DNA of 64,000 nt, from NCBI RefSeq assembly GCF_006715165.1, contig NZ_VFMS01000001.1, forward strand, positions 1,488,001-1,552,000, written 5' to 3'. The DNA comes from Arthrobacter sp. SLBN-122 (lineage in GTDB: Bacteria > Actinomycetota > Actinomycetes > Actinomycetales > Micrococcaceae). The translations under genes were made by a program, and so were the position numbers. This document shows, in pieces, positions 25,969-34,182 of this stretch. The notes below the pieces were generated by a model. The model made no database searches. It had not been told where the DNA came from and saw only the letters and a program-made list of their open reading frames with translations. Position 1 is the first letter of the stretch. Each line of letters starts with the position of its first letter.

Positions 25969-27429
25969 TTGGAGCAGGTCAACGGCGACACCCTGGCGGC
26001 AGCACGCAAGGTGGTCGCGGTGCACATCAACTACCCCAGCCGGGCTGCCCAGCGCGGCCGCACCCCGGCGCAGCCGTCCTACTTCCTCAAGCCTTCCAGC
26101 TCGCTGGCATTGAGTGGAAGCCCCGTCGAGCGCCCCGCAGGCTGCGAACTGCTCGGCTACGAGGGCGAGATCGCCCTGGTCATCGGCAAGGCCGCCCGCC
26201 GCGTTTCCATGGAAGACGCGTGGAACCATGTTGCCGCCGTCACCGCCAGCAACGACCTCGGCGTGTACGACCTCCGCTGGGCGGACAAGGGATCCAACCT
26301 CCGGTCCAAGGGCGGCGATGGGTTCACCCCGGTGGGCCCGGCACTGATTCCGGCAGACGCCGTCGACCCTTCCCAGCTACGCATCCGCACCTGGCACAAC
26401 GGCGATCTGGTCCAGGACGACACCACTGAAGACCTCCTCTTCCCCTTCGCCCGGCTGGTGGCGGACCTGTCCCAGCTGCTCACGCTGGAGGAGGGGGACA
26501 TTATCCTCACCGGCACCCCGGCCGGTGCCTCCGTGGCCAAACCCGGCGACGTCCTGGAGGTTGAGGTGGGCACCCTTGACGGCGCGCTCACCAGCGGCCG
26601 GCTGGTCACCACAGTTGAGCAAGGCACGACGGCGTTCGCTGAGTTTGGTGCCCAGCCCAAGGTGGATGACCTGCAGCGGGAGGAGGCTTATGGTTCCCGC
26701 GAAGCTGCTGGGCTCCCCGCACCCAAGCCCGCCCTTTCCGCCGAGTTGAAGGCGAAGCTGGAAAGCGTCGCCACGGCCACCCTGTCCTCCCAAATGCGCA
26801 AGCGCGGCCTCAATAACGTCAGCATCGACGGGCTGCAGGCCACCCGGCCAGACCGCCGCGTGGTGGGGCTGGCCCGGACGCTGCGCTACGTGCCCAACCG
26901 CGAGGACCTCTTCAAGACCCACGGCGGCGGTTTCAACGCCCAAAAGCGGGCCATCGACTCCGTCAACGAGGGCGAAATCCTGGTCATGGAAGCCCGCGGC
27001 GAAAAAGGAACCGGCACCGTGGGCGACATCCTGGCCCTGCGCGCCCAGGTCCGCGGCGCCGCAGCCATCGTCACCGATGGCGGCGTCCGCGACTACACCG
27101 CTGTAGCCGGCTTGGAGATGCCCACCTACTTCGCCAACCCGCACCCCGCCGTGCTGGGCCGCCGCCATATTCCGTGGGACACGGACATCACCATCGCCTG
27201 CGGCGGCGCCACCGTCCAGCCCGGCGACATCATCGTTGCCGACTCCGACGGCATCCTGGTGATCCCGCCGGCCATTGCCGAAGAACTGGTGGAGGACTGC
27301 ATCCAGCAGGAAAAGGAAGAAACCTTCATCTTCGAGATGGTCAAGCAGGGCAACAGCGTGGACGGCCTCTACCCGATGAACGCCGAGTGGCGGGCGAAAT
27401 ATAGGGAATGGGGTGGCAATAATGACTGA
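25969..27429 (+). CDS. fumarylacetoacetate hydrolase-fold / RraA-like fusion protein
   Basis: A 486-residue two-domain enzyme. Residues 1-230 are an FAH-fold domain with the metal-site stretch YEGEIALVIGK and the later NDLGVYDLRWADKGSN and LTGTPAG segments, as in HpaG/HpcE isomerase-decarboxylases. Residues about 255-480 are RraA-like, with catalytic TDGGVRD and GDIILADSDG-type segments seen in 4-hydroxy-4-methyl-2-oxoglutarate aldolases and oxaloacetate decarboxylases. First gene of the homoprotocatechuate operon; it probably supplies isomerisation and decarboxylation between HpaE and HpaH. Start is TTG 25969 behind GATGAGGAG. Confidence 0.85.
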   Translation: MEQVNGDTLAAARKVVAVHINYPSRAAQRGRTPAQPSYFLKPSSSLALSGSPVERPAGCELLGYEGEIALVIGKAARRVSMEDAWNHVAAVTASNDLGVYDLRWADKGSNLRSKGGDGFTPVGPALIPADAVDPSQLRIRTWHNGDLVQDDTTEDLLFPFARLVADLSQLLTLEEGDIILTGTPAGASVAKPGDVLEVEVGTLDGALTSGRLVTTVEQGTTAFAEFGAQPKVDDLQREEAYGSREAAGLPAPKPALSAELKAKLESVATATLSSQMRKRGLNNVSIDGLQATRPDRRVVGLARTLRYVPNREDLFKTHGGGFNAQKRAIDSVNEGEILVMEARGEKGTGTVGDILALRAQVRGAAAIVTDGGVRDYTAVAGLEMPTYFANPHPAVLGRRHIPWDTDITIACGGATVQPGDIIVADSDGILVIPPAIAEELVEDCIQQEKEETFIFEMVKQGNSVDGLYPMNAEWRAKYREWGGNND

Positions 27430-28096
27430 AACCATGGCTGACCTCTCTGAGGCCACTCCCGGCAGCAAGTCCCAGCAGGCCTACCAGGCCGTCAAGGCGC
27501 GCATCGTGGAGGGCACCTACACTCCCGGTTACCGCCTGGTCCTGGGCGCCATTGCCAAGGATCTCGGCTTCAGCGTGGTGCCGGTGCGCGAAGCGATCCG
27601 CAGGCTGGAAGCCGAAGGCCTGGTGACGTTCGAACGCAACGTCGGCGCCACCGTGGCAGGCATCGACCCCACCGAATACCTCTACACCATGCAGACCCTC
27701 AGCATCGTGGAAGGGGCCGCGACGGCACTCTCCGCACCGCTGATCGACGGCCAGTCCATCGCCCGGGCCCGTGCAGTGAACCAGGAGATGCGCGAGTGCC
27801 TGGAGCACTTCGACCCGGTGCGCTTCACCCAGCTCAACCAGGACTTCCACAGCGTCCTGTTTGAATACTGCCCCAACCCGCACATCCTGGACCTTGTCCA
27901 CCGCGGCTGGAACCGGCTGGCCGCGCTCCGCTCCTCCACCTTCCGCTTCGTCCCCGGCAGGGCCCGCGACTCCGTGGAGGAACACGAAAACCTGCTGCAC
28001 CTCATCGAGACCGGGGCGGATGCAGACGACATCGAGAAAGCTGCCCGCCGGCACCGCACCGCAACCCTGGACGCTTACCTCGCCCAAACCAACTAG
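27422..28096 (+). CDS. GntR family regulator, FCD subfamily
   Basis: A 224-residue repressor-type protein: N-terminal winged helix (residues 15-80, VVPVREAIRRLEAEGLVTF) and an all-helical FCD ligand domain with metal-binding-type histidines (NQDFHSVL, EEHENLLHLI, RRHRTATLDAYL). ATG 27422 overlaps the fusion gene by 8 bp. It sits inside the operon whose promoter carries the ATCGTATACGAT palindrome, so negative autoregulation relieved by a pathway intermediate is the likely circuit. GTG 27413 is an alternative start. Confidence 0.9.
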   Translation: MTETMADLSEATPGSKSQQAYQAVKARIVEGTYTPGYRLVLGAIAKDLGFSVVPVREAIRRLEAEGLVTFERNVGATVAGIDPTEYLYTMQTLSIVEGAATALSAPLIDGQSIARARAVNQEMRECLEHFDPVRFTQLNQDFHSVLFEYCPNPHILDLVHRGWNRLAALRSSTFRFVPGRARDSVEEHENLLHLIETGADADDIEKAARRHRTATLDAYLAQTN

Positions 28097-28143
28097 TACC
28101 CAAAGACCACTTGTACGGATAGAACCCAGTTAGGACTTCAACG

Positions 28144-29682
28144 ATGACGACCTCGGTAGAAACCACCAAGCACTACGTTCCGGATGACCTGCCCACCCAC
28201 ATCCAGCACTACATCAACGGCCAGTTCGTGGACTCCGTCTCCGGCAGGACCTTCGATGTCCTGGACCCGGTCTCCAACCGGAACTACGCCACCGCCGCGG
28301 CCGGCCAAAAAGAGGACATCGACCTCGCCGTCGCCGCCGCCCGCGAAGCGTTCGTGAACGGCCCCTGGCCCAGGATGAAGCCCCGCGAACGTGCCCGGGT
28401 GCTGAACAAAATCGCCGACGCCGTCGAGGCCCAGGAAGCCCGGCTCGCCGAACTGGAAACCTTCGACACCGGCCTGCCGATCACCCAGGCCAAGGGCCAG
28501 GCCCTCCGCGCCGCCGAGAACTTCCGGTTCTTCGCGGACCTGATCGTCGCCCAGTTCGATGACGCGATGAAGGTCCCGGGCTCGCAGATCAACTACGTGA
28601 ACCGCAAGCCGATCGGCGTTGCCGGCCTGATCACCCCCTGGAATACCCCGTTCATGCTGGAGTCCTGGAAGCTCGCCCCGGCCCTGGCCACCGGCAACAC
28701 CGTGGTCCTCAAGCCCGCCGAGTTCACCCCGCTCTCGGCCTCGCTCTGGGCCACCATTTTCAAGGATGCCGGCCTGCCCGATGGCGTCTTCAACCTGGTC
28801 AACGGCCTGGGCGAGGAAGCCGGCGACGCCCTGGTCAAGCACCCGGACGTGCCGCTGATTTCCTTCACGGGCGAAACCACCACCGGGCAGACCATCTTCC
28901 GGAACGCCGCCGCCAACCTCAAGGGCCTGTCCATGGAGCTCGGCGGCAAGTCCCCGTGCGTGGTGTTCGCCGACGCCGACCTGGACGCCGCGATCGACTC
29001 CGCGCTGTTCGGTGTCTTCTCCCTCAACGGCGAGCGCTGCACCGCCGGCTCCCGCATCCTCGTTGAGCGCGCCATCTACGACGAGTTCTGCGAAAAATAC
29101 GCCGCCCGGGCCAAGAGCATCGTGGTGGGCGATCCGCATGATCCGAAGACCGAAGTCGGCGCGCTGGTCCACCCGGAACACTTCGAAAAGGTCGCTTCCT
29201 ACGTAGAGATCGGCAAGTCCGAAGGCCGACTCCTGGCCGGCGGCGGACGGCCGGAAGGCCTCCCTGAAGGCAACTACATCGCACCCACCGTGTTCGCCGA
29301 CGTCGCCCCCGACGCCAGAATCTTCCAGGAGGAGATCTTCGGGCCCGTCGTTGCCATCACCCCGTTCGAGAACGACGACGAAGCCCTCGCCCTGGCCAAC
29401 AACACCAAATACGGCCTTGCGGCCTACATCTGGACCCAGAACCTGACCCGGGCGCACAACTTCTCCCAGAACGTGGAGGCCGGCATGGTGTGGCTGAACA
29501 GCCACAACGTCCGCGACCTCCGGACCCCTTTCGGCGGCGTCAAAGCCTCCGGCCTGGGCCATGAGGGCGGCTACCGCTCCATCGACTTCTACACCGACCA
29601 GCAGGCCGTGCACATCACGCTCGGCAGCGTCCACACCCCCAAGTTCGGCAGCATCGAAGACTCCGCCACCAACGAGGGCTAA
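28144..29682 (+). CDS. hpaE: 5-carboxymethyl-2-hydroxymuconate semialdehyde dehydrogenase
   Basis: A 512-residue aldehyde dehydrogenase oxidising the ring-cleavage product of homoprotocatechuate to 5-carboxymethyl-2-hydroxymuconate. General base E265 in MELGGKSP and nucleophile C299 in NGERCTAGSR are in place; the HpaE-like C-terminal segment MVWLNSHNVRDLRTPFGG distinguishes it from the other three aldehyde dehydrogenases in the window. It directly precedes the dioxygenase gene (43 bp gap). The assignment rests on sequence character plus the complete pathway context. Confidence 0.9.
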   Translation: MTTSVETTKHYVPDDLPTHIQHYINGQFVDSVSGRTFDVLDPVSNRNYATAAAGQKEDIDLAVAAAREAFVNGPWPRMKPRERARVLNKIADAVEAQEARLAELETFDTGLPITQAKGQALRAAENFRFFADLIVAQFDDAMKVPGSQINYVNRKPIGVAGLITPWNTPFMLESWKLAPALATGNTVVLKPAEFTPLSASLWATIFKDAGLPDGVFNLVNGLGEEAGDALVKHPDVPLISFTGETTTGQTIFRNAAANLKGLSMELGGKSPCVVFADADLDAAIDSALFGVFSLNGERCTAGSRILVERAIYDEFCEKYAARAKSIVVGDPHDPKTEVGALVHPEHFEKVASYVEIGKSEGRLLAGGGRPEGLPEGNYIAPTVFADVAPDARIFQEEIFGPVVAITPFENDDEALALANNTKYGLAAYIWTQNLTRAHNFSQNVEAGMVWLNSHNVRDLRTPFGGVKASGLGHEGGYRSIDFYTDQQAVHITLGSVHTPKFGSIEDSATNEG

Positions 29683-29725
29683 CCCCTTACTTCCTGAAGA
29701 ACCTGCTCAAAGAAGAGAGACCATC

Positions 29726-30811
29726 ATGACCAACTTTGTTCCCACCCCTTCTGTCCCGGCACCGGACATTGTCCGCTGCGCCTACATGGAAATCGTGGTC
29801 ACCGACCTCGCCAGGTCCCGCGAGTTTTACGTGGACGTCCTCGGCCTGCACGTCACCGAGGAAGACGAGAACAACATTTACCTGCGCTCCCTGGAGGAGT
29901 TCATCCACCACAACCTGGTCCTCCGCCAGGGACCCGTCGCCGCCGTCGCTGCCTTCGCCTACCGGGTGAAATCCCCCGCCGAAGTGGACGCCGCCGAGGC
30001 CTACTACAAGGAACTGGGCTGCCGGGTGGAGCGCCGCAAGGAAGGCTTCACCAAGGGCATCGGCGACTCCGTCCGCGTGGAGGACCCGCTGGGCTTCCCC
30101 TACGAATTCTTCTACGACGTGGAGCACGTGGAGCGCCTCACCCAGCGCTACGACCTCTACTCCGCCGGTGAATTGGTCCGCCTGGACCACTTCAACCAGG
30201 TCACCCCGGACGTCCCCAAGGGCCGCAAGTACCTGGAGGACCTGGGCTTCCGCGTCTCCGAGGACATCAAGGACGCCGACGGCGTCACCTACGCCGCGTG
30301 GATGCACCGCAAGCAGACCGTCCACGACACCGCCCTCACCGGAGGCAACGGCCCGCGCATGCACCACGTCGCGTTCGCCACGCACGAGAAGCACAACATC
30401 ATCCAGATCTGCGACAAGATGGGCGCCCTGCGCATCAGCGACCGGATCGAACGCGGCCCCGGCCGGCACGGCGTGTCCAACGCCTTCTACCTCTACATCC
30501 TCGACCCGGACGGCCACCGCATCGAGATCTACACCCAGGACTACTACACCGGCGACCCGGACAACCCCACCATCACCTGGGACGTCCACGACAACCAGCG
30601 CCGCGACTGGTGGGGCAACCCCGTGGTCCCGTCCTGGTACACCGAGGCCTCCCTGGTCCTGGACCTGGACGGCAACCCGCAGCCGGTCATCGAACGAGAG
30701 GAAAAGTCCGAGATGGCGGTGACGGTTGGCGCCGACGGCTTCTCCTACACCCGCAAGGAAGGCTCCGCCGAAGGCGACCGGACCGGCTTCAAACTGGGAG
30801 TGCAGGTCTAG
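29726..30811 (+). CDS. mndD: 3,4-dihydroxyphenylacetate 2,3-dioxygenase (extradiol, MndD type)
   Basis: A 361-residue type I extradiol dioxygenase cleaving homoprotocatechuate next to the diol. The metal triad is H155 in RLDHFNQ, H214 in MHHVAF and E267 in HRIEIYTQD, the same numbering reported for Arthrobacter globiformis MndD, a manganese enzyme closely related to iron-dependent Brevibacterium HPCD. H200 (TVHDT), the second-sphere catalytic base, is also present. Start ATG 29726 follows AAGAGAG. Metal preference cannot be read from the sequence. It is flanked by hpaE and hpaH. Confidence 0.95.
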   Translation: MTNFVPTPSVPAPDIVRCAYMEIVVTDLARSREFYVDVLGLHVTEEDENNIYLRSLEEFIHHNLVLRQGPVAAVAAFAYRVKSPAEVDAAEAYYKELGCRVERRKEGFTKGIGDSVRVEDPLGFPYEFFYDVEHVERLTQRYDLYSAGELVRLDHFNQVTPDVPKGRKYLEDLGFRVSEDIKDADGVTYAAWMHRKQTVHDTALTGGNGPRMHHVAFATHEKHNIIQICDKMGALRISDRIERGPGRHGVSNAFYLYILDPDGHRIEIYTQDYYTGDPDNPTITWDVHDNQRRDWWGNPVVPSWYTEASLVLDLDGNPQPVIEREEKSEMAVTVGADGFSYTRKEGSAEGDRTGFKLGVQV

Positions 30812-30814
30812 GAG

Positions 30815-31600
30815 ATGCTGGAGCCGAAGACGATTGAGGCCATCGCGGATGAGCTGGTGGAAGCCGGCCGGACCCGCACCCCTGTCCCCCGCCTGACCAC
30901 CCGCTACCCGGACATGACCGTGGAGGACTCCTACGCGGTGCAGCAGTTGTGGCGCCGCCGGAACGAGGAGGCCGGCCGGACGCTGGTGGGGCGCAAGATC
31001 GGCCTCACGTCCAAGGCCATGCAGGCCGCCACCGGCATTACCGAACCGGACTATGGCGCCATCTTCGACGACATGGTGCTGGAGACCGGCTGCTCCGTGG
31101 ACTGGGACCGGTACACGCATCCGCGGGTGGAGGTGGAGCTGGCATTCGTCCTGAAGGACGGGCTCAAGGGCCCCGGAGTGACCATCTTCGACGTCCTGAA
31201 GGCCACCGACTACGTGGTTCCGGCCCTGGAGATCCTGGACTCCAGGATCGAGATGGAGGGCCGGACCATCGTGGACACCATCTCGGACAACGCGGCCATG
31301 GGCGCCATGGTGATCGGCGGCAACCCCGTGAAGCCGGACGCCGTGGACCTCCGCTGGGTCTCCGCCATCCTCTACAAGAACCAGACCGTGGAGGAGACCG
31401 GCGTGGCCGCGGGCGTCCTGGACCACCCTGCCAACGGCGTCCACTGGCTGGCCAACAAGATCGCCGCCCACGGCGACGCCCTGAAGGCCGGCGACATCAT
31501 CCTGGCCGGATCCTTCACCCGCCCCATGTGGGTGTACAAAGGCGATACTGTCCACGCAGACTACGGACCCCTGGGGAGCGTCACATGCCGTTTCGAGTAG
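30815..31600 (+). CDS. hpaH: 2-oxo-hept-4-ene-1,7-dioate hydratase
   Basis: A 261-residue hydratase of the HpaH/MhpD family, adding water to 2-oxohept-4-ene-1,7-dioate. The family core VGRKIGLTSKAMQ, TEPDYGAIFDDM and the acidic metal ligands in HPRVEVELAFVL are intact. ATG 30815 lies 3 bp after the dioxygenase stop, and the 3' end overlaps the aldolase start by 16 bp, indicating coupled translation with both neighbours. Confidence 0.93.
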   Translation: MLEPKTIEAIADELVEAGRTRTPVPRLTTRYPDMTVEDSYAVQQLWRRRNEEAGRTLVGRKIGLTSKAMQAATGITEPDYGAIFDDMVLETGCSVDWDRYTHPRVEVELAFVLKDGLKGPGVTIFDVLKATDYVVPALEILDSRIEMEGRTIVDTISDNAAMGAMVIGGNPVKPDAVDLRWVSAILYKNQTVEETGVAAGVLDHPANGVHWLANKIAAHGDALKAGDIILAGSFTRPMWVYKGDTVHADYGPLGSVTCRFE

Positions 31601-32400
31601 AGGACACCTTCCGGTCCGCCCTGGCTGCCCAAAAAGGTGAAGCAGCCCGGCCGCTGGCCGGAATGTGGGTGTGCTCCGGGAGCCCGCTGATCGCCGAGCT
31701 CTGCGCAGGGTCCGGCCTGGACTGGCTCCTGGTGGATGCCGAACACAGCCCCAACGGGCTCGAATCCATCCTGGCCCAACTCCAGGCCATCCACGGCTAC
31801 CCGGTCCATACCGTGGTCCGGCCGCCGGTCAACGACACCGTGGTGATCAAGCAGTACCTGGACCTGGGCGTGCAGAACCTGTTGATCCCCATGGTGAACT
31901 CCGTGGCGGAAGCCGAGGCTGCGGTTGCGGCCACCCGCTACCCGCCGCAGGGCGTCCGCGGCGTCGGCTCGGCCTTGGCCCGCGCCGCCCGGTGGAACCG
32001 CGTCCCCGATTACTTGGCGCGGGCCAATGAGACCATTAGCGTCACCGTCCAAATCGAGTCGACGGCGGCCGTCGAGGCAGTGGAGGACATCCTCAAGGTC
32101 GACGGCGTGGACGCCATCTTCGTCGGCCCCTCCGACCTCGCAGCCTCCATGGGCCTGCTGGGACAGCAGGAACACCCCGAGGTGCGCGCCGCCGTCGAAC
32201 ACTGCTTGTCCGCTGCGAAGGCGGCCGGCAAGCCTGCAGGCGTCAACGCCTTCGCCCCCGCCACCGCCTGGCATTACCTGGACAACGGCGCCGGCTTCAT
32301 CCTGGTGGGCGCCGACGTCGCCATCCTGGCCCGCGGCTCCGAAGCCCTCGCCGCCGAATACATCCCGCAGGCCGACGGCGGCACAACCGCGAGCTACTGA
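31585..32400 (+). CDS. hpaI: 4-hydroxy-2-oxoheptane-1,7-dioate aldolase
   Basis: A 271-residue class II pyruvate aldolase of the HpaI/HpcH family, splitting 4-hydroxy-2-oxoheptanedioate into pyruvate and succinate semialdehyde. WLLVDAEHSPN holds the active-site histidine, and the metal ligands are in QIESTAAVE (Glu) and FVGPSDLAASMG (Asp). ATG 31585 overlaps hpaH by 16 bp. The pyruvate half enters central metabolism; the semialdehyde is taken by the GabD encoded next. Confidence 0.93.
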   Translation: MPFRVEDTFRSALAAQKGEAARPLAGMWVCSGSPLIAELCAGSGLDWLLVDAEHSPNGLESILAQLQAIHGYPVHTVVRPPVNDTVVIKQYLDLGVQNLLIPMVNSVAEAEAAVAATRYPPQGVRGVGSALARAARWNRVPDYLARANETISVTVQIESTAAVEAVEDILKVDGVDAIFVGPSDLAASMGLLGQQEHPEVRAAVEHCLSAAKAAGKPAGVNAFAPATAWHYLDNGAGFILVGADVAILARGSEALAAEYIPQADGGTTASY

Positions 32401-32427
32401 CCTTCCCCTTCCTAAAGGACTTCTTCC

Positions 32428-33933
32428 ATGACAGTTACTTCTGCGCTTTCCCCTGCCATTTCACCGGAGCGTGAAGCATCGTTGCTGGCTTCCGTGCCTA
32501 CCGGCCTGCTGATCGGAGGGCAATGGCGGGAGGCGTCCGACGGCGGCACGTTCGATGTGCACGACCCCGCCACCGGAGAGGTGCTCGCCACCCTCGCCTC
32601 CGCCACGAGCGACGACGCTGTTGCGGCGTTGGACGCCGCCGACGCCGTCCAGGCGTCCTGGGCCATGACTGCATCCCGCGTGCGGGCGGAGATCCTGCGC
32701 CGGGCCTTCGACCTGGTCACCGAACGGGCCGAGGACTTCGCGCTCCTGATGACCCTGGAAATGGGCAAACCCCTGGCCGAAGCCCGTGGCGAAGTCACCT
32801 ACGGCGCCGAGTTCCTGCGCTGGTTCTCCGAGGAAACCGTCCGGGACTACGGCCGCTACCTCACCACCCCCGAGGGCAGGAACAAGATCCTGGTCCAGCA
32901 CAAACCCGTCGGCCCGTGCCTGCTGATCACGCCCTGGAACTTCCCGCTGGCGATGGCCACCCGCAAACTAGCCCCCGCCGTCGCCGCTGGCTGCACCATG
33001 GTCCTCAAACCCGCCAAACTCACACCTTTGACGGCCCAGTATTTTGCGCAGACGATGCTCGATGCCGGCCTGCCCGCCGGCGTCCTGAACGTCGTCTCCT
33101 CCTCCTCGGCGTCCGGGATCTCAGGTCCCCTGCTGAAGGACTCCCGGCTGCGGAAAGTCTCCTTCACCGGCTCCACCCCGGTGGGCAAACGCCTGATGGC
33201 CGACGCCGCCCAGAACGTCCTGCGCACCTCGATGGAGCTCGGCGGGAATGCCCCGTTCATTGTGTTCGAAGACGCAGACCTCGATGCCGCGGTCGAAGGG
33301 GCCATGGCGGCGAAGATGCGGAACATGGGCGAGGCCTGCACCGCCGCCAACCGGTTCCTCGTCCACGAATCCGTCGCCTCCGAATTCACCGCCAAGTTCG
33401 CAGCCGCAATGGGCGCCCTGGCCACCGGCCGCGGCACCGACCCGGCCACCCAAGTCGGGCCGCTCATCGACGCCGGCGCAAGGGACGACGTCCACGCCCT
33501 GGTGGCTGCCGCCGTCGGCGCCGGGGCAACAGCCGTCACCGGCGGGGCACCCGTGGACGGTCCCGGCTACTTCTACCAGCCCACGGTCCTCGCTAACGTG
33601 CCCAACGACGCCGCGATCCTGGGCCAGGAAATCTTCGGACCCGTCGCCCCCGTCACCACCTTCAGCACCGAAGAAGACGCCATCCGGCTCGCCAACAACA
33701 CCGAGTACGGCCTTGCCTCCTACCTCTACAGCCGGGACTTCAACCGCCTGCTCCGGGTGGCGGAACAGATCGAGTTCGGCATGGTCGGCTTCAACGCCGG
33801 CGTCATCTCCAACGCAGCCGCACCCTTCGGCGGCGTCAAACAATCAGGCCTGGGCCGCGAAGGCGGAACCGAAGGCATCGCCGAATACACCACCACGCAG
33901 CACATCGGCATCGCTGACCCGTACGCGGACTAG
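32428..33933 (+). CDS. gabD: succinate-semialdehyde dehydrogenase
   Basis: A 501-residue aldehyde dehydrogenase with general base E270 in MELGGNAP and nucleophile C304 in GEACTAANRF. The GEACTAANRF, SRDFNRL and GMVGFNAGVISN segments are characteristic of GabD-type succinate-semialdehyde dehydrogenases. It closes the homoprotocatechuate operon, 27 bp after the aldolase gene that produces succinate semialdehyde, and is followed by a 17-bp hairpin. Cofactor preference is probably NADP but not provable here. Confidence 0.92.
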   Translation: MTVTSALSPAISPEREASLLASVPTGLLIGGQWREASDGGTFDVHDPATGEVLATLASATSDDAVAALDAADAVQASWAMTASRVRAEILRRAFDLVTERAEDFALLMTLEMGKPLAEARGEVTYGAEFLRWFSEETVRDYGRYLTTPEGRNKILVQHKPVGPCLLITPWNFPLAMATRKLAPAVAAGCTMVLKPAKLTPLTAQYFAQTMLDAGLPAGVLNVVSSSSASGISGPLLKDSRLRKVSFTGSTPVGKRLMADAAQNVLRTSMELGGNAPFIVFEDADLDAAVEGAMAAKMRNMGEACTAANRFLVHESVASEFTAKFAAAMGALATGRGTDPATQVGPLIDAGARDDVHALVAAAVGAGATAVTGGAPVDGPGYFYQPTVLANVPNDAAILGQEIFGPVAPVTTFSTEEDAIRLANNTEYGLASYLYSRDFNRLLRVAEQIEFGMVGFNAGVISNAAAPFGGVKQSGLGREGGTEGIAEYTTTQHIGIADPYAD

Positions 33934-33986
33934 GATGGCAGGGACGTCCGACGGCGTCACGCAGGGCATGCTTTCGGCCCACCTTC

Positions 33987-34022
33987 GGCGGCGGGACCCC
34001 GGAAATCCGGGGTTCCGCCGTC
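33987..34022 (+). terminator. terminator hairpin of the homoprotocatechuate operon
   Basis: GGCGGCGGGACCCCGGA (33987-34003) pairs with TCCGGGGTTCCGCCGTC (34006-34022) over 17 positions with two G-U wobbles and a tight AA loop. It lies 54 bp behind the gabD stop. There is no T-run. Confidence 0.8.
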
Positions 34023-34182
34023 GCGCGTTCCGCCAAAACATGCCTGGCGTGACACGGCGTTCGCTCCCGGACAAGGGCTTTGCGCACAAAGACAAGAGCA
34101 GGGACCGGCCCTTCACCCAGACTGGGGAGTAACCCGCTACGCCGACCGGCTGGCGTCCTTGCTACTCGAAGTGGAGTATCCC

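Noticed and set aside
30949..31584. N-terminal extension of the aldolase frame across hpaH
   Set aside because: It overlaps the hydratase in another frame; ATG 31585 gives the normal HpaI length.
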